DNA of 64,000 bases from Pseudomonas capeferrum (GTDB lineage Bacteria > Pseudomonadota > Gammaproteobacteria > Pseudomonadales > Pseudomonadaceae): NCBI RefSeq assembly GCF_000731675.1, contig NZ_JMIT01000002.1:97455-161454 (forward strand). The letters run 5' to 3'. The notes beneath the pieces were generated by a model that saw nothing but the letters and a program-made list of their open reading frames with translations, searched no databases and was not told the origin of the DNA. A program made the translations under genes and the position numbers. This document shows positions 1 through 11,056 of the stretch, piece by piece. Within the stretch, counting starts at the first letter, position 1. Every line of letters begins with the position of its first letter.

Positions 1-726
1 GAAACGCACCTTGGCGTTCTTGGCGGTGCCGAGGTCGGCGTGGATCTCCCAGTACTCTTCGGGGATGAAGGCGCGGATCTCGCGTTCGCGCTCGACCACC
101 AGCTTCACCGCTACCGACTGGACCCGGCCGGCCGACAAGCCACGGGCAATCTTGGCCCACAACAGCGGCGAAACCATGTAGCCCACCACGCGATCGAGGA
201 AGCGTCGCGCCTGCTGGGCATTGACGCGGTCGATGTCCAGCTCGCCCGGTTGCGAGAAGGCCTCCTGGATGGCCTTCTTGGTAATTTCGTTGAACACCAC
301 GCGCTTGTAGCGGCTGTCGTCACCACCGATGGCTTCGCGCAGGTGCCATGCGATGGCCTCCCCTTCGCGGTCCAAGTCGGTTGCGAGATAGATGGTGTCG
401 GCGTCCTTGGCCAGGCGGCGCAGTTCTTCGATCACCTTTTCCTTGCCAGGCAGGATCTCGTACTTGGCCTTCCAGCCGTGATCGGGGTCGACACCCATGC
501 GCGCCACCAGTTGGCGGCGTGCCTTTTCTTTCGGCGAAAGGGCCGGCGCCTCACCCGCAGCCTTGCCACGCTTGGCGGCCGGCTCTTTGCTAGCGCTGGC
601 CGAACCGCTGGTGGGGAGGTCTCGGATATGGCCGATACTCGACTTCACCACGTACTGGTTGCCCAGGTACTTGTTGATGGTCTTGGCCTTGGCCGGGGAT
701 TCCACAATGACCAGCGATTTGCCCAT
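1..726 (-). CDS. topA: DNA topoisomerase I, N-terminal part (gene runs off the left edge)
   Basis: Type IA topoisomerase that relaxes negative supercoils through a 5'-phosphotyrosine intermediate. Only the first 242 codons are in the window; the rest, including the catalytic tyrosine, lies beyond position 1. The N-terminus has the Toprim signature: Glu9 in a [11 protein letters not shown] stretch and the DxDxE acidic triad at Asp117, Asp119 and Glu121 (ATDLDREGE). A basic, Ala/Lys/Pro-rich insert at about residues 43-66 sits inside the Toprim region. The start is the ATG at 724-726, reading [14 protein letters not shown] good sigma-70 promoter and a leader hairpin lie directly upstream. The identification is firm; the C-terminal organisation cannot be judged. 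Confidence 0.97.
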   Translation of the reverse strand, partial: MGKSLVIVESPAKAKTINKYLGNQYVVKSSIGHIRDLPTSGSASASKEPAAKRGKAAGEAPALSPKEKARRQLVARMGVDPDHGWKAKYEILPGKEKVIEELRRLAKDADTIYLATDLDREGEAIAWHLREAIGGDDSRYKRVVFNEITKKAIQEAFSQPGELDIDRVNAQQARRFLDRVVGYMVSPLLWAKIARGLSAGRVQSVAVKLVVEREREIRAFIPEEYWEIHADLGTAKNAKVRF

Positions 727-756
727 GGATCGGAGTATTCCTGAATCTGAAAGATG

Positions 757-781
757 AAAAACGCGTCAGGTGCCAGACGCG
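757..781 (-). promoter_or_regulatory. Terminator-like hairpin at the 5' end of the topA transcript
   Basis: On the minus strand a 6-bp stem CGCGTC/GACGCG (776-781 with 762-767) with an 8-nt loop is followed at once by TTTTT (761-757). It starts almost exactly where transcription from the topA promoter should begin. It could be a weak attenuator or a protective 5' stem-loop. The stem is short, so its function is only inferred. Confidence 0.4.
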
Positions 782-788
782 GCACCGC

Positions 789-817
789 TATATATAGTGG
801 CAAAAGAGTGAGGTCAA
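789..817 (-). promoter_or_regulatory. sigma-70 promoter of topA
   Basis: Minus-strand -35 TTGACC (817-812) and -10 TATATA (794-789) are separated by exactly 17 bp. The start of transcription would be about position 782, giving a leader of about 55 nt before the topA ATG at 726. No other start-proximal match in the 100-bp gap is as good. Confidence 0.6.
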
Positions 818-827
818 GCGCGGTCGT

Positions 828-1079
828 TCACACGTGCGACTTGCCAAGCAACCCTGGCAGCCCCTCTTCGGCCTTGACCAAAGCAAAGCGTGGCACCTGC
901 TCGCCGTCAACCTCGACGGACTCCTGGAACATCGAAAGGGGGCGTACCCAGAACCCGTAATCACCATACAGGCATTGGTAGAACACCATCCACTCTTCGC
1001 TCTCGGAGTGCTGCGCAACACTGAAGACACGGTACTCAGGCCCCTTGTAGTGCCGGTATACGCCTGGCTGTATCTGCAT
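828..1079 (-). CDS. DUF1653 family small protein
   Basis: An 83-residue protein resembling the DUF1653 family: an N-terminal PGVYRHYKGxxYRV segment, then VFYQCLYGDYGFWVRPLSMF, a short aromatic-rich fold with no catalytic motif I can name. Family members are small, cytoplasmic and of unknown function. The ATG at 1079 was chosen because GAGGGTGAG lies just upstream; a longer reading frame to 1130 would start inside the fadA terminator. It lies between fadA and topA on the same strand, but the fadA terminator separates it from fadA, so it is probably transcribed alone. Confidence 0.75.
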   Translation of the reverse strand: MQIQPGVYRHYKGPEYRVFSVAQHSESEEWMVFYQCLYGDYGFWVRPLSMFQESVEVDGEQVPRFALVKAEEGLPGLLGKSHV

Positions 1080-1106
1080 GCTACTCACCCTCTTGAACAA
1101 ATCTTG

Positions 1107-1139
1107 TAAAAAACAAAAACCGGGGCACATGGCCCCGGC
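1107..1139 (-). terminator. Rho-independent terminator of fadBA
   Basis: Minus strand: a GC-rich stem CCGGGGC/GCCCCGG with a short loop (1120-1138), followed by TTTTTGTTTTTT. It lies 19 bp after the fadA stop codon. Confidence 0.9.
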
Positions 1140-1157
1140 TGCTGTCCCGCAACGCGA

Positions 1158-2348
<1,191 letters not shown>

Positions 2349-2367
2349 CTACTCTTGCGTTGGCCGC

Positions 2368-4515
<2,148 letters not shown>

Positions 4516-4644
4516 CAACTGATCTCCACGATATGGAAGCTAACTGTACACGCCGGTCGCTGCTGCCCAGGCAGGCCATGTGGCCCTGCCCCAGGCACAC
4601 CCGTCAGCGCGCTAGTCGGGACTATGAACGAGCCGTGTGACATA

Positions 4645-4671
4645 CAAACGCTCAATTCATACGCCCGTTTG
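4645..4671 (-). promoter_or_regulatory. PsrA-like operator upstream of fadBA
   Basis: The published PsrA consensus is (G/C)AAAC-N2-4-GTTT(G/C). Positions 4658-4671 read CATAC-GCCC-GTTTG, one mismatch from it. A second half-site CAAACG lies at 4645-4650, making a wider inverted repeat with CGTTTG. PsrA represses fadBA in pseudomonads until bound by long-chain fatty acids. I see no convincing -35/-10 pair. The rest of the 4516-5011 gap holds only the long hairpin at 4941-4996. Confidence 0.5.
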
Positions 4672-4940
4672 ATTTGGGTGTGCACACATTCTCCGAAAAG
4701 ATCAGCGTTGTCAAATGCTCACGCACAGAGCGAAAACACGACTTTCCGGTCATTTTGTAGCGTCTGGGTACAAAGCATGACGTCAGTGATCACGGGGCAT
4801 TCATGTCAGCGATTGACCACGAGGAGGAGGGAGTGACCCTGCGAGGGGAAGATTTTTCCGGCATTTCACTGGCAGCCGACTACACTGCCAATGGCTTCAA
4901 GCATTCCCGGCCTGCCTGGCCTTTTCTGCGCAGCAGAACG

Positions 4941-4996
4941 CAAAGCGGCGACTTGGCACCCCACCCCTTCAGGGGCTCTGCCAAGCCGCCGCTTTG
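4941..4996. repeat. Long imperfect palindrome (56-nt hairpin)
   Basis: Arms CAAAGCGGCG-A-CTTGGCA (4941-4958) and TGCCAAG-C-CGCCGCTTTG (4979-4996) pair at 17 of 18 positions with one A/C mismatch. The loop contains a further CCCC-TTCA-GGGG stem. It begins 16 bp after the stop of the small membrane protein gene. No T-tract follows on either strand, so it is not a standard intrinsic terminator. Confidence 0.7.
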
Positions 4997-5011
4997 TCGT
5001 TAAGCCATGTG

Positions 5012-5449
5012 TCAGGCGAGTGTTTCGAAGACCTGGGCAATATCCTGCAATACAGATTTATCGCCCCGTTCGGTCCAGTACAAGGCGATCATGCGCGGGT
5101 CGGCTTCGACCTTGTAGACGCTGGCGGGCAAGCGCGCAAAGGCCTCGGCAAGGCGCGGGTCCTCACACGGCTCGCGCCACTGGTTCCACCACACGCCCGG
5201 CGTGACCTGCCAGTAACAGAAGCTGTCCTCACGCCCCCGGCGCCGTGCGCGATGGTACTGCGGGCAGGGGCTTGGCGGCTCCTTTTCCAGCCAGTGCGGC
5301 CACTGCTGGGGCGCCAGCTGCATGGCCAGCCCCATGCGCCGCGCTTCCAGGCGCAGGTTCATCTGCTCGCTCTGCTTGCGCGACGTGCGCAACCAGGAAA
5401 GCGGGCTGAGAATCAGCGCAAGGATTGACACCACCAGCAATACCGTCAT
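5012..5449 (-). CDS. Uncharacterised membrane-anchored protein
   Basis: A 145-residue protein I do not recognise as a named family. Residues 1-20 (MTVLLVVSILALILSPLSWL) form one hydrophobic segment, probably a membrane anchor or uncleaved signal, followed by a basic stretch RTSRKQSEQ. The rest is a soluble Trp- and Arg-rich domain with two Cys. The ATG at 5449 was chosen over an upstream one at 5476 because GGGG lies 9 nt before it and it puts the hydrophobic segment at the very N-terminus. It faces away from uspA and shares no operon. A function cannot be assigned from sequence. Confidence 0.7.
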   Translation of the reverse strand: MTVLLVVSILALILSPLSWLRTSRKQSEQMNLRLEARRMGLAMQLAPQQWPHWLEKEPPSPCPQYHRARRRGREDSFCYWQVTPGVWWNQWREPCEDPRLAEAFARLPASVYKVEADPRMIALYWTERGDKSVLQDIAQVFETLA

Positions 5450-5559
5450 ATCAGTAGACCCCATAAAGCGTTGCAAATGAGCTGGTTAGCCATTTTTCAC
5501 GGAAGACCCGCCCGAAAGCGACCATACTTCTTCTATCGCGATTGTCAGGAGTACCGCTC

Positions 5560-6000
5560 ATGTCCTACGAACATCTTCTGGTTGCCGTCGACCTGACCGA
5601 GGAATGCGACCCGGTGATCAAGCGTGCCATGGCGCTGGCAGCGCCGTACAACGCCAAGGTCTCGCTGGTGCACATCGTCGAACCCATGGCCATGGCTTTT
5701 GGCGGTGACGTCCCCATGGACCTGTCGCAACTGCAGCAACAGCAGTTCGACCAGGCCAAAGAGCGCATGGACCGCCTGTTCAACAAGTACCCGGACATCC
5801 AGCGCGGCGATTCGCACCTGACCTACGGCCAGCCACGCCAGGAAATCCACCAACTGGCCAAGGACCAGAAGTGCGACCTGATCGTCGTGGGCAGCCACGG
5901 CCGGCATGGCCTGGCGTTGCTGCTGGGCTCCACCGCCAACGATGTACTGCACGGCGCACCCTGCGATGTGCTGGCAGTGCGCTTGCTGAAGAAGGAATGA
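5560..6000 (+). CDS. Universal stress protein, UspA family
   Basis: A single-domain Usp of 146 residues with the family N-terminus YEHLLVAVDLTEE. The C-terminal glycine-rich segment GSHGRHGLALLLGSTAN resembles the ATP-binding G-2X-G-9X-G(S/T) motif, with one residue fewer in the long spacer. Such proteins are cytoplasmic dimers induced by starvation and oxidative or respiratory stress; their biochemical role is poorly defined. The ATG at 5560 has CAGGAG at 5546-5551. The gene is monocistronic and ends at a hairpin shared with uup. No Anr box was seen in the 110-bp upstream gap. Confidence 0.9.
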   Translation: MSYEHLLVAVDLTEECDPVIKRAMALAAPYNAKVSLVHIVEPMAMAFGGDVPMDLSQLQQQQFDQAKERMDRLFNKYPDIQRGDSHLTYGQPRQEIHQLAKDQKCDLIVVGSHGRHGLALLLGSTANDVLHGAPCDVLAVRLLKKE

Positions 6001-6015
6001 GTTGACCTGTGCCAG

Positions 6016-6043
6016 CTTCTTCGCGGGTTTACCCGCGAAGAAG
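6016..6043. terminator. Bidirectional hairpin between uspA and uup (REP-like)
   Basis: A perfect 13-bp inverted repeat, CTTCTTCGCGGGT / ACCCGCGAAGAAG, with a 2-nt centre, lies between convergent genes. No long T-tract follows. The core resembles P. putida REP elements, so it may be a REP acting as a transcription barrier. Confidence 0.6.
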
Positions 6044-6064
6044 CCAGTGCAGACCAAAAGCTGA

Positions 6065-7993
6065 TCACCCTTCCAGCTCGGCCCAGCGCTCTACCAGCAC
6101 ATCCAGCTCTGCCTGCAACTGCTCGATCTTGGCCAGCACCGCGGTGGTCTCTTCGATCGACCGCTGATAGAAACCTGGTGCATTGACCTCTTCCTGGGCC
6201 GCCGCCATGCGCTGTTCGACCTCGTCGATTTGCCCAGGCAGCATCTCCAGCTCACGCTGCAGCTTGTAGCTGAGCTTCTTCTTCGAGGCATCGGCAGCAG
6301 CCGCCACCGGCGCCGGTGCCGCTTGCACTTCCTGCTTCTCAACCACTGCGCTGTTGAGTTCGGACTTGCCGCCTTTGCTCTCGGTTACCCCCAGCAGCTT
6401 GGGCGAACCGCCCTGACGGATCCAGTCCTCATAGCCGCCGACATACTCGCGTACCTTGCCCCCACCTTCGAACACCAGGGTGCTGGTGACGACGTTGTCG
6501 AGGAAGGCCCGGTCGTGGCTGACCATCAGCACCGTGCCCTTGTAGTTGGCCAGCACCTCTTCCAGCAGTTCGAGGGTTTCCACGTCCAGGTCGTTGGTCG
6601 GTTCGTCGAGCACCAGCAGGTTGGCCGGCTTGCTGAACAGCTTGGCCAGCAGCAAACGTGCACGCTCGCCACCCGACAGCGCCTTGACCGGGGTCCGGGC
6701 ACGCTGGGGGCTGAACAGGAAGTCGCCCAGGTAGCTCAGCACGTGGCGGTTCTGGCCATCGATCTCGATGAAGTCACGGCCTTCGGCCAGGTTGTCGATC
6801 ACGGTTTTTTCCAGATCGAGCTGATGACGCATCTGGTCGAAATACGCCACTTCCAGCTTGGTGCCACGCTCGACCTTGCCCGAGGTAGGCTCCAGGTCGC
6901 CGAGCATCAGCTTGAGCAAGGTGGTCTTGCCGGTACCGTTGGCACCCAGCAGGCCAATGCGATCCTGGCGCTGCAGGACCATGGAGAAGTCCTTGACCAG
7001 CATCGGGCCTTCGGCATGGGCGAAGCTGACGTTCTCCAGCACCATGACCTGCTTGCCGGACTTGTCGGCCGCTTCGATCTGGATGTTCGCCTTGCCCTGA
7101 CGCTCACGGCGCTCGCCGCGTTCGACGCGCAAGGCCTTGAGGGCACGCACACGCCCTTCGTTGCGGGTACGGCGGGCCTTGATGCCCTGGCGGATCCACA
7201 CTTCTTCCTGGGCCAGGCGCTTGTCGAACAGCGCGTTGGCGGTTTCTTCCGCGGCCAGCGCGGCTTCCTTGTGCACCAGGAAGCTGGCGTAGTCGCCGTT
7301 CCAGTCGATCAGGCCACCGCGGTCCAGTTCGAGGATGCGGGTCGCGAGGTTTTGCAGGAAGGAGCGGTCGTGGGTAATGAACAGCACCGCACCATTGAAC
7401 CCGCGCAGCGCCTCTTCAAGCCAGGCGATCGCACCGATGTCCAGGTGGTTGGTCGGTTCATCGAGCAGCAGCAGGTCAGGCTCGGACACCAGCGCCTGGG
7501 CCAGCAGCACACGGCGGCGCCAGCCACCGGACAGCTCGGCCAGGGTCTTGTCGGCGGGCAGTTGCAGGCGGCTCAGGGTGCTATCCACCACTTGCTGCAG
7601 GCGCCAGCCGTCACGGGCTTCGAGTTCGTGCTGAACGTGCATGAGTTTTTCCAGGTCTTCGTCGCCCTGGATGTTCTGGCTCAGGTGGTGGAACTCGGCC
7701 AGCAGCGCACCCACGCCGTCAAGGCCCTCGGCCACCACATCGAACACGCTGCGCTCGTCGGCCAGCGGCAACTCTTGCGGCAGCTCGCCGATTTTCAGGC
7801 CCGGGGCGCGCCAGATCTCACCGTCGTCGCCCTTCTGTTCGCCCTTGACCAGGCGCATCATGCTCGACTTGCCGGTGCCGTTGCGGCCGATGATGCACAC
7901 CCGCTCACCACGAGCGATCTGCCAGGACACTTTGTCCAGCAGCGGCATGGCGCCGAATGCGAGGGACACATCGCTGAATTTGAGCAGGGTCAT
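6065..7993 (-). CDS. uup: ABC-F family ATPase Uup
   Basis: A 642-residue ABC-F protein with two ATPase modules and no membrane segment. Module 1: Walker A GRNGTGKSS, signature LSGGWRRR, Walker B LLLLDEPTNHLD. Module 2: Walker A GANGTGKTT, signature LSGGERAR, Walker B LLVLDEPTNDLD. The C-terminus after about residue 540 is a charged coiled coil, as in Uup, which binds DNA and ribosomes and limits transposon excision in E. coli. The start MTLLKFSDVSLAFG at 7993 is preceded by GGAGACC; an upstream in-frame start to 8059 lacks a ribosome site. Convergent with uspA and divergent from slt. Confidence 0.93.
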   Translation of the reverse strand: MTLLKFSDVSLAFGAMPLLDKVSWQIARGERVCIIGRNGTGKSSMMRLVKGEQKGDDGEIWRAPGLKIGELPQELPLADERSVFDVVAEGLDGVGALLAEFHHLSQNIQGDEDLEKLMHVQHELEARDGWRLQQVVDSTLSRLQLPADKTLAELSGGWRRRVLLAQALVSEPDLLLLDEPTNHLDIGAIAWLEEALRGFNGAVLFITHDRSFLQNLATRILELDRGGLIDWNGDYASFLVHKEAALAAEETANALFDKRLAQEEVWIRQGIKARRTRNEGRVRALKALRVERGERRERQGKANIQIEAADKSGKQVMVLENVSFAHAEGPMLVKDFSMVLQRQDRIGLLGANGTGKTTLLKLMLGDLEPTSGKVERGTKLEVAYFDQMRHQLDLEKTVIDNLAEGRDFIEIDGQNRHVLSYLGDFLFSPQRARTPVKALSGGERARLLLAKLFSKPANLLVLDEPTNDLDVETLELLEEVLANYKGTVLMVSHDRAFLDNVVTSTLVFEGGGKVREYVGGYEDWIRQGGSPKLLGVTESKGGKSELNSAVVEKQEVQAAPAPVAAAADASKKKLSYKLQRELEMLPGQIDEVEQRMAAAQEEVNAPGFYQRSIEETTAVLAKIEQLQAELDVLVERWAELEG

Positions 7994-8214
7994 ATTGGTC
8001 TCCAGAAATCGGGCGCGCATTCTACCTGACTTGGGGCCCGAGGGCATTAAGTTGACCACCCTGCGAGGGCTTTACGACATCTGGTCGAACTTAATGTCTT
8101 GATACAAGCACTGTGCTTTCATCTGCCGCCGGCAAACGGCTAAGCTAAGGCCATAGCTTCCAACAGTGCTGGCTTCGCCGTCACTTCCCCATGGTTCAAC
8201 TGCCCGGACGTATC

Positions 8215-10143
8215 ATGCGCAGCCGCCTGTTACAGATTGCATCCTGCCTGCTGCTTACCGCCGCCACCGCCAGCGCGGCGCAGGCCCTCGACCTCACTCA
8301 ACAACGCCAGTACTACGACGAGGCCAAGCGCGCCCTGGCCAAGGGCGACAAAGGCCCTTACCTGCGCTATGCCCAACAGTTGCGCGACTACCCGCTGACG
8401 CCTTACCTCACGTACGACGAGCTGACCGCGCGCCTGAAAAACGCCAGCAACGAGGAGATCGAAGGGTTCCTGGCCAAGCATGGCGACCTGCCCCAGTCCA
8501 ACTGGATGAAACTGCGCTGGTTGCGCTGGCTGGCCGAGCGCGGCGAATGGAATACTTTCGTCAAGTACTACGACCCCAAACTCAATTTCACCGAACTGGA
8601 CTGCCTCAACGGCCAGTACCAGTTGAGCCACGGCCTGCGCGCCGAAGGGTATGCCACGGCCGACAAGCTGTGGAACGTCGGCAAGTCGCAACCGGCGGCC
8701 TGTGACACCCTGTTCGGCATGTGGGCCGCCGAAGGCCAACTGACCGAGGCCAAGCGCTGGAACCGCGCCAAACTGGCGGCACAGGCACGCAACTACGGCC
8801 TGGCCAACAACCTGGTCAAGACCTTGACCACGCTCGGCCCACAAGGGCGTCTGCTGATCGACGTGGCGCAAAAACCCGAGCTGCTCAACCAGCCATCGCG
8901 CTTCAGCCCGGTCAACGAAGCCATGTCCGACGTGGTAAGCCTCGGCCTGCGACGCCTGGCCCGGCAGGACCCGGAGCGGGCCATGGGGCTGCTCGACGAC
9001 TACGCCCAGCGCATGCACTTCTCGCGCGATGAAAAAGTCGCCATCGCCCGCGAAATCGGCCTGACCCTGGCGCGCCGTTACGACCCTCGCGCGCTCGACC
9101 TGATGACCCGCTACGACCCCGAGCTGCGTGACAACACCGTCAGCGAATGGCGCCTGCGCCTGCTGCTGCGCCTGGGCCGCTGGGAGGATGCCTACGAGCT
9201 GACCAAACGCCTGCCCCAGGACCTGGCCAGCAGTAGCCGCTGGAAGTACTGGCAAGCCCGCAGCCTTGAGCTGGCCCAGCCGAACAACCCGCAGGTCACC
9301 CTGCTGTACAAGACCGTGGCGCGCGAGCGTGATTTCTATGGGTTCCTTGCAGCCGACCGGGCGCAGACCCCCTACCAGTTGAACAACAAGCCACTGGTAC
9401 TGAGCCCGCAACTGGTCAGCAAGGTGCGCAACACCCCGGGCATCCAGCGCGCGCTGGAATTCCATGCCCGCGGGCAGATCGTCGATGGGCGCCGCGAGTG
9501 GTACCACGTCAGCCGCCACTTCAACCGCGACGAGATGGTCGCCCAGGCACGCCTGGCCTACGACCTGCGCTGGTACTTCCCGGCCATCCGCACCATCAGC
9601 CAGGCGAAGTACTGGGATGACCTGGATATCCGCTTCCCGATGGCCCACCGCGACACCCTGGTGCGCGAGGCCAAGGTCCGTGGGCTGCATTCGAGCTGGG
9701 TGTTTGCCATCACCCGCCAGGAAAGCGCCTTCATGGAAGATGCACGCTCCAGCGTGGGCGCCAGCGGCCTCATGCAACTGATGCCGGCCACCGCCAAGGA
9801 AACCGCGCGCAAGTTCAGCATCCCGCTGGCCTCGCCTGCGCAGGTGTTCAACCCGGACAAGAACATCCAGTTGGGGGCCGCGTACCTGAGCCAGGTACAC
9901 AGCCAGTTCAATGGCAACCGGGTACTGGCTTCTGCGGCCTATAACGCAGGCCCCGGACGAGTACGCCAGTGGCTCAAGGGCGCCAAGCATTTGAGCTTCG
10001 ATGTCTGGGTCGAATCGATACCCTTCGATGAGACACGTCAGTATGTGCAGAACGTGCTGTCGTATTCGGTGATCTACGGGCAGAAGCTCAACTCGCCGCA
10101 GCCGCTGGTGGATTGGCACGAGCGGTACTTCGACGATATGTAG
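8215..10143 (+). CDS. slt: Soluble lytic murein transglycosylase
   Basis: A periplasmic exo-lytic transglycosylase (642 residues) that cleaves MurNAc-GlcNAc bonds to 1,6-anhydro products during wall turnover. An N-terminal signal peptide (MRSRLLQIASCLLLTAATASAAQA) precedes the long alpha-superhelical U/L domain (about 30-480). The C-terminal SLT domain carries the catalytic Glu503 in TRQESAF and the GLMQLMPATA motif, then AAYNAGPGRV. The ATG at 8215 fits the signal peptide; an in-frame ATG at 8191 would add eight residues, and neither has a strong Shine-Dalgarno. Convergent with the MOSC gene across a palindromic repeat. Confidence 0.95.
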   Translation: MRSRLLQIASCLLLTAATASAAQALDLTQQRQYYDEAKRALAKGDKGPYLRYAQQLRDYPLTPYLTYDELTARLKNASNEEIEGFLAKHGDLPQSNWMKLRWLRWLAERGEWNTFVKYYDPKLNFTELDCLNGQYQLSHGLRAEGYATADKLWNVGKSQPAACDTLFGMWAAEGQLTEAKRWNRAKLAAQARNYGLANNLVKTLTTLGPQGRLLIDVAQKPELLNQPSRFSPVNEAMSDVVSLGLRRLARQDPERAMGLLDDYAQRMHFSRDEKVAIAREIGLTLARRYDPRALDLMTRYDPELRDNTVSEWRLRLLLRLGRWEDAYELTKRLPQDLASSSRWKYWQARSLELAQPNNPQVTLLYKTVARERDFYGFLAADRAQTPYQLNNKPLVLSPQLVSKVRNTPGIQRALEFHARGQIVDGRREWYHVSRHFNRDEMVAQARLAYDLRWYFPAIRTISQAKYWDDLDIRFPMAHRDTLVREAKVRGLHSSWVFAITRQESAFMEDARSSVGASGLMQLMPATAKETARKFSIPLASPAQVFNPDKNIQLGAAYLSQVHSQFNGNRVLASAAYNAGPGRVRQWLKGAKHLSFDVWVESIPFDETRQYVQNVLSYSVIYGQKLNSPQPLVDWHERYFDDM

Positions 10144-10155
10144 CTGCGTCGGGGT

Positions 10156-10206
10156 CGTGTAGGGGCCGCTGCGCGGCCCTTTCGCAACGGAAGGCCGCGC
10201 CTACAA
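10156..10206. repeat. REP-type palindrome between slt and the MOSC gene
   Basis: GTAGGGGCCGC-TGC-GCGGCCCTTTCG is followed by a second arm GGCCGCGCCTACAAG that pairs with the left end. Its first stem GGGCCGC/GCGGCCC plus TTT may terminate slt. It is of the interspersed P. putida type and abuts the stop codon of the MOSC gene. Confidence 0.6.
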
Positions 10207-11001
10207 GACCTCGACTTCCATACCTACTTCAAGTACGCCACTGCCATCCACGGCCAGGTTCTGGCCGAACAACACATCCCCCTCCTTCTCGCGGAACGTC
10301 TTGAGCGTAGTCATCGGCTCGCGGTCTGCGCTGCGCTCGCCGGTCAACGGGTCGATCGTGGTGAAAATGCAACGCACACTGGGCTTGAGCACTCGAAACT
10401 CCAGCGCGCCGATGCGAATCCGCTTCCAGCCATCCTCGGCAAACGGCTCTGCACCCTGCACCACCAGATTCGGCCTGAACCGCAGCATCTCCATCGGCCG
10501 GCCAATGCGCCGGTTCAATTCGTCCAACGAACCCTGGCCGATCAACAGCAGCGGAAAACCATCCGGAAACGCCGCACGGTCACTGTTGAGGCCATAACCA
10601 TTGGGCAGATAACGCGCCCGCTGTTCCGGGCAATAGACGAGCCGCACGTCCTTGCCAAGCAGCGCCGACAGCCACAGCGCTGCCGCATCGCCGGCATCCG
10701 GTACCCGCAGGGTGTCACGCCAGAGGGTCACCCCCCGCAGGTCGTCGTCTGCAAGCGGTACGGGCACGCGAAGTGGCGCCTGCCCTGGGGCCTCCAGCAA
10801 CAACTGCCCGGCAGCATCGTAGCTCGCCCTGAGCTGGCCGAGCTGTGGCCAGGCACGTTGGGTGAGAAAGCGGCCATTGTCTGCCTCCACCACCATCCAG
10901 CGACGGTCACCCAACAACCCCAATTGGCCAACCGGTGACGCCTGCAGGCTTTGCGCCCGCCCCGACTTCACCGGGTACCGATACAACTCACTCAGAAACA
11001 T
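10201..11001 (-). CDS. MOSC domain protein (YcbX-like)
   Basis: A 266-residue protein with an N-terminal MOSC beta-barrel domain (FLSELYRYPVKSGRAQ, GDRRWMVVEADNGRFLTQR) and a C-terminal MOSC domain that includes the conserved Cys in KPSVRCIFTTIDP. Such proteins bind molybdenum cofactor and in E. coli (YcbX) detoxify N-hydroxylated bases. Unlike YcbX it has no C-terminal 2Fe-2S ferredoxin domain; it stops just after the MOSC fold. GAGGCGGCAGGG precedes the ATG. It stands alone, divergent from nothing and downstream of cheV on the same strand with a 55-bp gap. Confidence 0.88.
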   Translation of the reverse strand: MFLSELYRYPVKSGRAQSLQASPVGQLGLLGDRRWMVVEADNGRFLTQRAWPQLGQLRASYDAAGQLLLEAPGQAPLRVPVPLADDDLRGVTLWRDTLRVPDAGDAAALWLSALLGKDVRLVYCPEQRARYLPNGYGLNSDRAAFPDGFPLLLIGQGSLDELNRRIGRPMEMLRFRPNLVVQGAEPFAEDGWKRIRIGALEFRVLKPSVRCIFTTIDPLTGERSADREPMTTLKTFREKEGDVLFGQNLAVDGSGVLEVGMEVEVL

Positions 11002-11056
11002 CCCTGCCGCCTCGCGTCATTCAAAACGCCAAGCTTATACCCCGCAGGGCCCGGTA

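Noticed and set aside
8230..10119. 629-codon minus-strand frame opposite slt
   Set aside because: Low-complexity Gln/Leu/Val/His-rich translation with no motif; slt is on the other strand.
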